64,000 nt of DNA from Setoptus koraiensis (GCA_048013815.1 CM106585.1:18786001-18850000), one strand, 5' to 3'; positions 1 through 8,852 are shown, counted from the first letter of the stretch. Numbers and translations: made by a program. The notes: generated by a model not told the origin, from the sequence alone.

Positions 1-1174
1 ACTATTCAAGGGACGCGTTATATATTCGGCTCGTAGAGATTCTGCCTCATTTTGGAACCAGAGTGTGACTGAATATAATATTATAAATAAGGTAACAGAT
101 GTATGACTAGGCCCCATGATGAGTGTGGAATGGACGGCAGGTATATAATAATATATGATAAATAATGATATTTTCCACAAACGTTCGTCCAAATGCAAAA
201 TTAAGCCAGGGAAAAAAATAAATAATAATAAGAAACAAATTTTGGCCTACAAGATATTTCAAGATGAAAGCCTGAAATTGTGTCTGTATTTTTGCAACGA
301 TATTTAGGCGCTCAATGCGAAAAGAATCCGTCAGTGGCGCTAGTAGCGTAACTGACAAGTGAGCAGCATATTGCTTTGTTTGTGATGACGCAACGCAGTC
401 TCTACTCTGATAAACTTCTAATTTACTATCTCTTACATAGTAATCGATAGAAATCAACAATTGAGACACATTTCTGTTGTTGCTTTTTTTGTACTGGGTG
501 TTCCGTTAGAATTATGCACTACGATAGAGATTCACTGAGCCGACAGTATCGCACCATTAATACAGCAAAATTTTCCTAAATTCAATTGAATGCTGGTCTA
601 TTCAGCGATCGATCTGAGAGCCTCATTTTCTCTGACTAAACTCACAAGTTGTCGGATGTGTAAGTCTGTCCACTAGATAGGTTATTTGTCGGTCTAACGA
701 CTGCGACAGTTTGCCGACACGACAGATGACTTTTCACTTTTGAGATGCTAATTATTTGGCTGACATTAATTATCGTTCACTATGAGAGTGTCAATCTTTT
801 TTTCGTCACCATCTTGTTGCCGAGAAAAGTTCACTCAATTTTTGGGCATGTTCTGGAAATGGTTGTTACTTCGCTCGCAGATGCACATGTCTTTTTGAAT
901 ATCCGTCGACATAAATTCGTTATCTGTCAACCGGAGTCGAAAATTTCACTTTTCCTCATGAATACTAGCTTATCTTTTTTTCGTTTTTAGCAAGTGGGTA
1001 CACCGCGTCATTCCTCGCAAGTCTTCGCCAATAGTCTTGTGGTAGTCATTCCATTTTTTTCTCTCTCGCTCTTTCGAGCTTCAACCGAATAGAATCTAGC
1101 TCACCCCATTCAGACGCTTGGCGATCTGATCAACATCGAACGACAACAATAATATCTCTTCAGTAATCTGCAAA
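1..1174. other. Upstream flank of the NRF-6-like gene, no gene seen
   Basis: This AT-rich stretch holds only short open frames, the longest being 120 codons on the minus strand at 107-469. They have no recognisable domain and look like chance frames. The last 150 bases before the ATG at 1175 should contain the promoter and 5' leader of the acyltransferase gene. I see no clear TATA box there. The bases just before the start (caaaATGG) fit the animal translation start consensus. Confidence 0.5.
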
Positions 1175-4006
1175 ATGGAAGTCACAATATTGACCCTCTC
1201 CATGATGATCATAATGTCCACTACTGGACAACTGCTTCCAGTTGACGCTCAACTGAGAAATTTATTTGCTCTGGTGGGAAATCCTTTGGGTCTCCCACTT
1301 GACACGCAAAACGAGCCAAGCAACGATGTTATACTGCAAGATTTGGATGATTTCTTCCATCTGAATCAACTCAACGATCACATGATCAAAGATATAAGAT
1401 TAAAATTTTCTGATCAATCAACTTATCTGGAAGATACTAATTCGGCTGCCACGAATTACATGATAAAAACACTGCACGCCAAGTATAAAATGTCCATTAG
1501 AGGTCTTAGCACTGCCTTCATTAGTTTCTACGATTCGCCCGGAGAAAAAGAGCTCTCCAGCAGTCCAAGAGTGAATCAGACCTTGTGCGGTCAACAATTG
1601 GAATACATGCTATCGTTGGCTGTCCATGGCGACACTCATATATCTATGGGATCTAATTTGAATGTAATGCGCATATTGGATACATTTGGACGACCTGAAG
1701 TGAGTACATTCGAATCGCAATTACTCTGGCTGGGTAACTATCCGCAATGCATGTCGTCACGACTATTGATTCCCATTCAAGATAATAGACATGACAAGCA
1801 ATCAGCAGAAGCGTACGAGAAAGTTGCCATGCATTATTGTTTAGGTCACATCCGGTATCCAGAATGGCCGAATAGCAGCTTCTATTTAAAAAATTTGGCT
1901 ATCAAAACTGGACTGTGTCTACCAGATACGTGTGACTCGTTTAGTTTAGATTATCACAGAGATAAGATAGTTAAGTTAACCCTGACAAATTTCGGCCCGC
2001 GCCACGAAGGTCTCTACATGTCTTCACTGTATTGTTTGCCCCATCACCAGTCAAAGCTACTCGACACGAGCAACGATTTAGTATACCTATCATTTAAGTG
2101 GTTCGTCATTATATGGTCCACGATAGTGTTCGCTTGCACGTTTTACCATTTTTGTTTAATCACGCAAAACAACATGAGAATCAAGGCTGAAAAGAAGCTT
2201 GAGTTGAAATCACAATTGACAAATATGATCCGATCGCAAGTAGCAGACACCAGAGAGTTACAATCTAACAACGGTGGGGCCGCCTCAGAGCGACAATTAG
2301 TGGAGACATTGCGAGCGGACTATTTTAGTTTGCGTATGAAACAGAAGCGCGAAATAAAACGTTTGCGGCGCCTCACAGAACCGGAACGAGTACCAGCAAT
2401 AGTTGCTACATTTTCAATTATCAACAATTGTAGAAAATTATTTGACATTGGAGGCGACGATGATGAGGACGAAATCAAACAAAACGACGGCAACAACAGC
2501 AAACAATCACCTCGAATCGTTATCGTGGACGGTATAAAGGGTATGGCAATCACTATAGTTGTACTTGGCCACTTGGTCATGGGCAAAACACTTGGAACAT
2601 TCACCATCGCCGAGATGAAACAGAGTTTCAACTTGCCATTCAGCGATTACTTTTTCGTGGCTCCCTTCATGATGTTGAACTGTTTCCTTATTGTCACCGG
2701 TTTTCTGACCTCATTTCTAATGTTTAAGCGGGGCAAAAAGTTCATTGAGACACCCATTAATCACGTATTTATAACAGCGCTGAGATATTTGCGTGTTGTG
2801 CCAATATTGTTGTTTGCCGTATGGATGTCAAAGGCAAACTATAGAGTTTCCGGTCACGGCCCCATTTGGGACTATGGAACTGCCAATATATCGCACGGTA
2901 AGATATGTCACGATGAATCATGGTGGCTGTCTGTATTCTTACTAAACAATATGCGCCAAATGAATCTTCAGTGCGTCGGCCAGGCATGGTATTTGGGCAC
3001 CGACTTTCAATTGTTTCTGGTAACACCGCCGTTTTTAATATTGTTGTCGAAAAACCATCGCCTTGGCTACCTGGCCTGCGTGTTGGCCTGTCTAACGGGT
3101 ATACTAGCCTCAATTGTGGCGCTAATGTGGCTTCCCGTTAGCAAGCTCATCTACCTTTACAAGACACCATACAATTTCGCCCTAATTGAAGATGTCCACT
3201 TCTACTACACGACGCCCATAGTCAGATGCGGGCCTTATTTCATGGGCCTCGTGGTTGGTCATCTATTACATCGCATGAGCAGAGGCGAGTTCTCTTTGGA
3301 ATCGGCCGCCAGCGGCCAGAATTGGCTCAAAAGATGGCCAGCAAACACAATTTTGTCCAATGGTACAAATAATGACGATGACAATGATACAAACCGTAAT
3401 TCTGGAATCGCAAACAACGGCGCACAAATTAAACGAAGACTAATTAGCTTTTTCAAGGCGCATTCGGTATTGATTGGTCTCACGGTGACCATATTGACTT
3501 TTGGCAGCGTACCGAGCTACTTGTTCACTGATGTTTTGCGAATCGAGGGTACATGGGACGAACCCATCGTACGTTTATCAATGGCAATTTTCTATAGCGT
3601 GGCCAATTATGCATTTTGTCTATCGATGGCAGTTGCTTTGTTTTTCGCCGGCGCTGGATACGATAAAACCTACTATTTCTCTATATTCAAATTTAAACTT
3701 TGGCGTCCATTAGGGCGCGCCTCATTATCGATTCTGTTGTTTCACTACATAATCCTGATAGCATTCACCTTAAACAATTCAACAAGACTCGAGTCGTCCA
3801 GTATGAAGACTCTATTAACCTATTTGTTTGGCGGAGGTATAGTCTGTATAAGTTGCTGCGTAGCATTGTGTGTCATGTTTGAGTATCCGGTGGTCAACAC
3901 AATCGAATATGTAGTCAAAGCACGCTTTTATCGGCAACGAAGCAGTAATTTAGATGAACACGAAATGAAACTAGAGACACGTTACAATGGTCATCAACAA
4001 TACTAA
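1175..4006 (+). CDS. NRF-6-like membrane O-acyltransferase (nose resistant to fluoxetine family)
   Basis: A 943-residue protein read without introns. It opens with a hydrophobic signal peptide (about residues 1-26). An extracellular NRF domain follows, with the family's conserved cysteines (LCGQQ, YPQC, HYCLG, GLCLPDTC, LYCLP; roughly residues 137-290). A first transmembrane helix lies near residues 308-328. A basic cytoplasmic linker precedes an acyltransferase-3 domain from about residue 448 (IVDGIKGMAI, with the conserved His466 in VVLGH) to about 920, with some ten membrane helices. In Caenorhabditis the founding member moves lipids or drugs across epithelia, and arthropods carry many paralogues. 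Substrate is not predictable from sequence. An Asn/Asp-rich hydrophilic loop (about residues 728-755) interrupts the membrane domain. The lack of introns over 2.8 kb is unusual for this family. The stop lies 98 bp from the end of the convergent histone gene. Confidence 0.93.
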   Translation: MEVTILTLSMMIIMSTTGQLLPVDAQLRNLFALVGNPLGLPLDTQNEPSNDVILQDLDDFFHLNQLNDHMIKDIRLKFSDQSTYLEDTNSAATNYMIKTLHAKYKMSIRGLSTAFISFYDSPGEKELSSSPRVNQTLCGQQLEYMLSLAVHGDTHISMGSNLNVMRILDTFGRPEVSTFESQLLWLGNYPQCMSSRLLIPIQDNRHDKQSAEAYEKVAMHYCLGHIRYPEWPNSSFYLKNLAIKTGLCLPDTCDSFSLDYHRDKIVKLTLTNFGPRHEGLYMSSLYCLPHHQSKLLDTSNDLVYLSFKWFVIIWSTIVFACTFYHFCLITQNNMRIKAEKKLELKSQLTNMIRSQVADTRELQSNNGGAASERQLVETLRADYFSLRMKQKREIKRLRRLTEPERVPAIVATFSIINNCRKLFDIGGDDDEDEIKQNDGNNSKQSPRIVIVDGIKGMAITIVVLGHLVMGKTLGTFTIAEMKQSFNLPFSDYFFVAPFMMLNCFLIVTGFLTSFLMFKRGKKFIETPINHVFITALRYLRVVPILLFAVWMSKANYRVSGHGPIWDYGTANISHGKICHDESWWLSVFLLNNMRQMNLQCVGQAWYLGTDFQLFLVTPPFLILLSKNHRLGYLACVLACLTGILASIVALMWLPVSKLIYLYKTPYNFALIEDVHFYYTTPIVRCGPYFMGLVVGHLLHRMSRGEFSLESAASGQNWLKRWPANTILSNGTNNDDDNDTNRNSGIANNGAQIKRRLISFFKAHSVLIGLTVTILTFGSVPSYLFTDVLRIEGTWDEPIVRLSMAIFYSVANYAFCLSMAVALFFAGAGYDKTYYFSIFKFKLWRPLGRASLSILLFHYIILIAFTLNNSTRLESSSMKTLLTYLFGGGIVCISCCVALCVMFEYPVVNTIEYVVKARFYRQRSSNLDEHEMKLETRYNGHQQY

Positions 4007-4039
4007 TGTACCGGTTGTTATTATTATCTATTGTTTAAC

Positions 4040-4045
4040 AATAAA
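4040..4045 (+). terminator. Poly(A) signal AATAAA of the NRF-6-like gene
   Basis: A canonical AATAAA lies 34 bp after the stop codon at 4006. The transcript end would then lie within about 60 bp of the stop codon of the convergent histone gene, so the two 3' ends probably touch or overlap. Confidence 0.7.
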
Positions 4046-4103
4046 TCACAGTTTGAATACAAACTATTCGCTCGTCTTTTGCGATTATGATCTTAAGGTG
4101 CCA

Positions 4104-5012
4104 TTAGCTTCCTGGAAGGTTGGCCATCCTTTGGGCCAAATGGATGTCCTTGACAAATAATGTGACTCTACCTGCATGTATCGTTGCATAGTTGGCATTT
4201 TCGTATAAGTTGGTCAGGAAGGATTCAGCCGAGCGTTGCATGGCAATCAAGGCAGCATTTTGGAATTTAATTTCCGCTTTCATGGCCCGACCAACCTCTC
4301 TGACATATCTTATGAATACGGCTCTCGGTATGCAAAAATTTGTATCATCCTCATAGCGTTTTATATCTCTCATCAAACGAAGATTACTGGCCGCCACTCT
4401 GGCTCTAATCATGGACACATTGGCACGGCTCTCTAGCTCGTTGTTGTTTGCATCAACTGATGGTCCCGGTGCCACTCCTCTTCTTGGTGTAGTCTTTCGA
4501 CGACTGCCTGATTGTTGCGCCGGTTGTGTCACCGGTTCTAGCGTGAGTTCTTGCGAGGATTCTTGCGTTGATTCTTGCGTTGATTCTTGCGTTGATTCTT
4601 GCGTGGACTCTTGCGTGGATTCTTGCGTGGATTCTTGCGAGGATTCTTGCGTGGGTTGTGTCGTCGGTTGTTGCGTCGATTGTATCGTCGGTTGTTGCGT
4701 CAATTGTATCGTCGGTTGTTGCGTCGATTGTATCGTCGGTTGTAGGTTTGTTTGTGGGCCCAGCACGAGTCTAACCCGACCTCCTTTGCCTCTGCCCATT
4801 CCTACTTTACCCCTGCCTATTCCTACTTTACCCCTGCCTAGCCCTACTGCACGGCTCGAGGAGGTCTGGTTGGAGACGTCCCCATTATTAATCACCCGGC
4901 GAATCTCTTCAATTTTCTTGTCTACGGCGTCCTCAATTGATGCCGTGCTCTTGCGTGCCGTCTGTGTATTCCTGCGTTTCCTCCGGTTCACTATGTTATT
5001 ATTTTCATCCAT
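4104..5012 (-). CDS. Histone H3 variant, CENP-A/CenH3-like, with an SQ/TQ-cluster tail
   Basis: A 302-residue intron-free protein; the first ATG is at 5012. Residues 210-298 align without gaps to the H3 fold, from LRLMRDIKRY (H3 ALREIRRY) through FIRYVREVGRAMKAEIKF (FQRLVREIAQDFKTDLRF) to the last helix. HAGRVTLF at 279-286 matches human CENP-A rather than H3 (HAKRVTIM). Loop 1 has H3 length, without the two-residue insertion of human CENP-A, and the proline of the PKD motif is Val. The tail has a basic NRRKRR stretch, QTARKST at 17-23 (identical to H3 residues 5-11; Lys21 sits where H3 has Lys9), three GRGK repeats at about 59-78, and a Q-rich repeat region at about 91-163 with 14 S/T-Q sites. 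Likely role: centromeric nucleosomes, possibly responsive to ATM/ATR-type kinases. A divergent non-centromeric H3 variant remains possible. Divergent neighbour: OGG1. Confidence 0.88.
   Translation of the reverse strand: MDENNNIVNRRKRRNTQTARKSTASIEDAVDKKIEEIRRVINNGDVSNQTSSSRAVGLGRGKVGIGRGKVGMGRGKGGRVRLVLGPQTNLQPTIQSTQQPTIQLTQQPTIQSTQQPTTQPTQESSQESTQESTQESTQESTQESTQESTQESSQELTLEPVTQPAQQSGSRRKTTPRRGVAPGPSVDANNNELESRANVSMIRARVAASNLRLMRDIKRYEDDTNFCIPRAVFIRYVREVGRAMKAEIKFQNAALIAMQRSAESFLTNLYENANYATIHAGRVTLFVKDIHLAQRMANLPGS
4547..4737. repeat. Coding tandem repeats inside the H3 variant gene
   Basis: About nine 12-bp units (4547-4650) encode repeated QEST/QESS. They are followed by three 24-bp units (4666-4689, 4690-4713, 4714-4737) encoding QPTIQSTQ/QPTIQLTQ. 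All units are multiples of three bases, so copy number can change without breaking the frame. The 12-bp units are nearly identical, which suggests recent expansion or homogenisation. Confidence 0.9.
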
Positions 5013-5458
5013 CGTCAACTATTGATGATAAAGTAAGTATAAATTTTACTAAGTAAATTGTGGCCGCTATAGGAATTTCATTTAAATTGGTGGCTCTAGA
5101 ATGCACGAATGTTGTCGGGTGCAACTCCTTCAGTCAGCAATTTCAACGAACAGATAATTGCAATCTTGGCGATTACGCCCCCTTGCGCGTACTTTTTGAT
5201 TGCTGCGTCTCTTTGGGGGGAGCAGCACAGTTTTTCCCGCCAGAGAAACTTATCACGCCAAGTTGAAACGTTGTCATTGCCTGAAGACTAACCCATTTGT
5301 AGTTGCGGTTGCTACCGCAAGAGCGAGCGCGCAACATATGATTTGTATTTTTGTTATTCCACTTGGCGAAACAACGTGGTGCTTTCGGCGTGCATGAACA
5401 TCCATTTTATTATTCTTTCATTTACAAATATGTATCGGGACAAACCAAATGCAACGAC
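5013..5458. promoter_or_regulatory. Divergent promoter region between the H3 variant and OGG1
   Basis: Only 446 bp separate the two start codons (5012 on minus, 5459 on plus), so both promoters and 5' leaders must lie here unless a distant leader exon exists. A TATAAATT sequence occurs close to the histone start (about 5039-5046). No other core element is convincing. Co-regulation of the pair, for example in S phase, is an inference from the layout. Confidence 0.55.
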
Positions 5459-6715
5459 ATGAGAAGAACACGAATCAAAACTTGCCAGCCACCGAAGGAG
5501 ACGAGAGAGACCAGCAAAAGAGTCAACAGCGACGATGTTCACAATATTAAGCGAATCAAGGGGCAATCATCTCAACATGATCAGACCGATTTCAACATCA
5601 GAGAGGGATTTCTGCAAGTCAGCGAAGACGACCTGAATCTAGACAGAACTCTTCTTGGAGGACAATCTTTTCGATGGCGCAAGCAGCCAACAGTTAAAAG
5701 TTGCAACTCAAACACTTGTTATACTGGACCTATTGGCAATAGTGTATATAGACTTTGGCGAGAAACACCGGACAAGGTCGCTTTTAAATGTTATCAGCCG
5801 CTCAGCAATCTCGACAAAGACAAAGCGGATCCCGCAGCGGTGCTTCGTGATTATCTCAGATTGGATTATGATCTTTCAAATTTATACAAACACTGGTCGG
5901 ACAAGGATGAAAATTTCTCCAGGCGCGCAACCAGCTACAGCGGATTTCGGATACTAAGACAAGATCCAGTTGAGAACGTATTTAGTTTCATATGTGCCAC
6001 AAACAATAACATTAAACGTATTAGTGGAATGGTCGAGAGTATGTGTGAACGGTTTGGCAACTATCTCATGACCATAAGCAGTGGTGGAGACATTCCGGAT
6101 GACAAGAGATCCTCTGTGAAAGATGATAAGAGCACTGTCACTAATTCTAGCCAGCAGTCGGCCTATGATCTCAGGATGCAAAACGAAGAAAAATACTATT
6201 CTTTTCCCACCGTAACACGATTAGCCGAGGAGGATGTACACGATTGTTTAAGACACGAGCTAGGCTTCGGATACAGAGCAAAATTTATAGCAAAATCTGC
6301 CCAGCTCCTATTAACTCTAAGCGATAGCACTGGCTATTCCGATCCACGAGATTACTTGCTTTCCTTACGCAAAAAAGCCTACAATGAGTCATGTTCAGAG
6401 CTACAAAAGCTGCCTGGCATTGGAAGAAAAGTCGCCGATTGTATATGTCTTATGTCTATGGATCATTTAGGTTCGGTACCTACAGATTGTCACATCTACG
6501 AAATAGTTTGTCGAGACTACATGCAAAACCTGAAAAAAGAACGCAAATCTCTAACCGAATCTGTGCATAATCTCATTGGAGATTACTTTCGCGATCTACA
6601 TGGTCCTTTGGCTGGATGGTCAACGAGTGTTCTGTTTATTGCCGAGCTCAAGCATTTGCAAGAAGACAAAGATCTTAAAAAGACAAAAGTGAAAAAAGAA
6701 TCCAAGAAGAGCTGA
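5459..6715 (+). CDS. OGG1: 8-oxoguanine DNA glycosylase/AP lyase
   Basis: A 418-residue protein without introns. I start at the ATG at 5459 because the frame upstream has no other ATG. OGG1 excises 8-oxoguanine opposite C and nicks the abasic site. The N-terminal domain shows GQSFRW (Gly68 corresponds to human Gly42, which reads the 8-oxoG N7 hydrogen). The core shows NNNIKRISGM, GFGYRAKFI and the helix-hairpin-helix LPGIGRKVADC. Lys324 is the Schiff-base lysine (human Lys249), followed at the same 19-residue spacing by Asp343 (human Asp268); Cys253 and His270 equivalents are also kept. Oddities: Thr389 replaces human Gln315, which contacts the base edge, while Phe393 (human Phe319) is kept. 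A hydrophilic insert of about 35 residues sits near 210-247. The tail is Lys-rich and may be a nuclear signal. Human OGG1 has 345 residues. Confidence 0.95.
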   Translation: MRRTRIKTCQPPKETRETSKRVNSDDVHNIKRIKGQSSQHDQTDFNIREGFLQVSEDDLNLDRTLLGGQSFRWRKQPTVKSCNSNTCYTGPIGNSVYRLWRETPDKVAFKCYQPLSNLDKDKADPAAVLRDYLRLDYDLSNLYKHWSDKDENFSRRATSYSGFRILRQDPVENVFSFICATNNNIKRISGMVESMCERFGNYLMTISSGGDIPDDKRSSVKDDKSTVTNSSQQSAYDLRMQNEEKYYSFPTVTRLAEEDVHDCLRHELGFGYRAKFIAKSAQLLLTLSDSTGYSDPRDYLLSLRKKAYNESCSELQKLPGIGRKVADCICLMSMDHLGSVPTDCHIYEIVCRDYMQNLKKERKSLTESVHNLIGDYFRDLHGPLAGWSTSVLFIAELKHLQEDKDLKKTKVKKESKKS

Positions 6716-7259
6716 TGTCTAACATAAAATTAGTGTAGCTATGGTCGGTTTTATACTCTGTTCATAGAAACAACTCACACAGCAAATTTGTGTTCGGCTT
6801 CATGTTAAAATCAGTGAATCTTGATTAAAAAACTCCAATCACCAATTCGCCACGAATTTAACTACTTTGACACCTTCACAAAGAATTATCAAGACTGTTC
6901 GCTCTGTTTATTAATCGTTGCAGTATTTTGATTTTCTCCAAACTAGGCTATCGTAGCTATGTAAGCTGCATCTTTTATACCTATCTCGTTCGAGCTCACT
7001 ACTGTTTGTTCTCCCTCGCAACGTAATACGCAACGTCGCCTCTCTTGCCCTATCATTCATCATTTATTGTTCATAATCACTAACATCACGCTATGAATCG
7101 ATCATCTTCAATCTTATTGCAATGTCATTGATGAGAACAGACAACCATCTTCGGTGACGTTATCACAATATCGATGTTTCAATGATCCGACCACGTGTGA
7201 GTTTTTGTGAGGCCAACTCGAGCGAAACTCGCGCAACAATTTTTTGTCCAGCATTTATG
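6716..7259. other. Convergent 3' region between OGG1 and the His-rich membrane protein gene
   Basis: No gene is seen. A variant poly(A) signal ATTAAA at 6824-6829 (+) may serve OGG1. TTTATT at 7063-7068 reads AATAAA on the minus strand and may serve the convergent gene. Bases about 7176-7213 resemble the last codons of the convergent gene (see findings). Confidence 0.45.
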
Positions 7260-8798
7260 TTAAAACCAGTGATCCAATTGCGGGTTAGTTTTTGAGAAGC
7301 CCCAAATTGATATTCCCATTCCAGCGAGAAAAAGTAGAAGGAGCGAACATACAACTATACTGATAATTATTCCAACTTCAGCACCAGGTGATCCGCCCAA
7401 ATGATGCACTACATGGGACCCATGGACCCCATGATGGTTTATTATAACTATATGATTAACGGCATGACCAAACCCGTGACTGACAGCGCTTGTTCCTCCG
7501 AATTTGACGTTATTCTCAGAATTTGCCAAATTATCTAGCATTGATTCTTTGAATGAATCATCCAAAATAGATAACTTGATGTACTTTGAGACCAACCGTT
7601 CAGCGCTGCTCGAACGTTTCGTAAGCCATCCTCTGAGGCCTTGCGAATAGGTGTAACATTCGAGATCCTCATCAAATATCTGGAAGTTGTCCACCACCTC
7701 TGCATATTTGTGCACTTTTCTAACTTCACCATCATGTTTTTTGGTTAGATCGACAGCTATATGATCGTCGTCTGACGCTTCTTTGTTCAGCTTAAGCGAA
7801 GTTTCCTGTTCCAAATCGAGCCTCGCCTCAACAATGAGCGCACCCTGGCAGTATTGTACAGCCTGTATCCAGTTTCGAACTCGTTCATCTGCATTCAAGC
7901 CTACGTCCAGAGTGTCTAAGTCATTTCGTGCCAAATACCCCCTCAAAGCAAGTCGTGCAATTGCATAAATTGAACTCTGAGCATACTCATCTATCAATTC
8001 ACAAGCACTCTTCGTTTTGGTAAACTCATCGAGCGCCTCGTTAGAATTAATTGTCATGTACAGCTTAAACTCTGCTTCCGGTGATGGTTTCAGCGTGTCT
8101 AACAGCACAACATTCTCTAGTTTAGTAAAAACATTGGGCGCGTATTTTATAACGAGACTGAACAGTTTACGCATAACACCAGACAGATTCTTTGCGTTTG
8201 TCCCATCGAAGGTCTGATTGGTTTTCGTTGACAGTCTGACAATTCTCTTGACAGCTTTCACCACTTCGGCATTCTCCTCTGCCAATTGTATCTTTCGTGC
8301 CAACGATTTCTTGCAAGTCAACACAACTTGCCCAGTAAACAATCGAAAGAATTTCAAAAATCTGTGTCTCTGTTTTCGTTTGAGATATTTACTACGGCTT
8401 GCATTGCCTCTTAGCTGCTCGTCAAATCGCAACAATTGCTCGATGTATTCCGGTTCGCAAACAGAATGAATCTCTTTCGCTTGAAGAATAATCTTTCGGA
8501 ACTCCTTGATGTCTTCTGTTCCATTCACACTGCGTAGACAAGTGTTTATCAATGTATTCTGTTCTTGTGTGGCAGCCGCGTTACCCTCCGGCAAAAGTCC
8601 ATCCAGCAATTCTAGATACCCTTGTACACAATCCGTTTTCTTGGTCAACTTTACACATTGTTCTTTAGTCAGAGGAATCAAACTCTCACCATAGATCACG
8701 TCAATGAGTAAAAATTGGCCCACAAGCGCCAGAGAGGCAATTAGCAAAATGTTTGTATAAACCATATTTTTCGAACCTTTTATTTCCGGTTGTTTCAT
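7260..8798 (-). CDS. Unrecognised type I membrane protein with a His-rich juxtamembrane segment
   Basis: I do not recognise this 512-residue protein. It has an N-terminal hydrophobic segment (about residues 14-36) that looks like a signal peptide, with cysteines just after it (EQCVKLTKKTDCVQGY). A mainly helical Lys/Glu-rich ectodomain with a few N-glycosylation sites follows. A segment with nine histidines lies at residues 441-466 (pattern HxxxHxxxH...HHxxHxxHxxHH). One strongly hydrophobic helix (475-498) leads to a cytoplasmic tail of about 14 residues. The topology suggests a cell-surface or secretory-pathway protein. The histidine cluster next to the membrane could bind metal ions such as Zn or Cu, but this is inference. 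No introns. A TATA-like box lies 55 bp upstream of the start. It may be lineage-specific. Confidence 0.8.
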   Translation of the reverse strand: MKQPEIKGSKNMVYTNILLIASLALVGQFLLIDVIYGESLIPLTKEQCVKLTKKTDCVQGYLELLDGLLPEGNAAATQEQNTLINTCLRSVNGTEDIKEFRKIILQAKEIHSVCEPEYIEQLLRFDEQLRGNASRSKYLKRKQRHRFLKFFRLFTGQVVLTCKKSLARKIQLAEENAEVVKAVKRIVRLSTKTNQTFDGTNAKNLSGVMRKLFSLVIKYAPNVFTKLENVVLLDTLKPSPEAEFKLYMTINSNEALDEFTKTKSACELIDEYAQSSIYAIARLALRGYLARNDLDTLDVGLNADERVRNWIQAVQYCQGALIVEARLDLEQETSLKLNKEASDDDHIAVDLTKKHDGEVRKVHKYAEVVDNFQIFDEDLECYTYSQGLRGWLTKRSSSAERLVSKYIKLSILDDSFKESMLDNLANSENNVKFGGTSAVSHGFGHAVNHIVIINHHGVHGSHVVHHLGGSPGAEVGIIISIVVCSLLLLFLAGMGISIWGFSKTNPQLDHWF

Positions 8799-8852
8799 AG
8801 GAGTTTTCTATGGACACTGAGTGGGAGAGCTACTGAAGGGTTTTTTCAACAA

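Noticed and set aside
107-469. A 120-codon minus-strand frame at the left edge
   Set aside because: Composition is that of AT-rich non-coding DNA and no domain or start context supports it.
4411-5025. A 204-codon plus-strand frame with CVDS repeats opposite the histone variant
   Set aside because: It is the antisense shadow of the QEST repeats; the minus-strand frame has a clear histone fold.
6425-6430. Loss of the catalytic lysine in OGG1, suspected from a first alignment
   Set aside because: Counting from the conserved Asp shows the lysine in GRKVADC is at the correct position, 19 residues before the Asp, as in the human enzyme.
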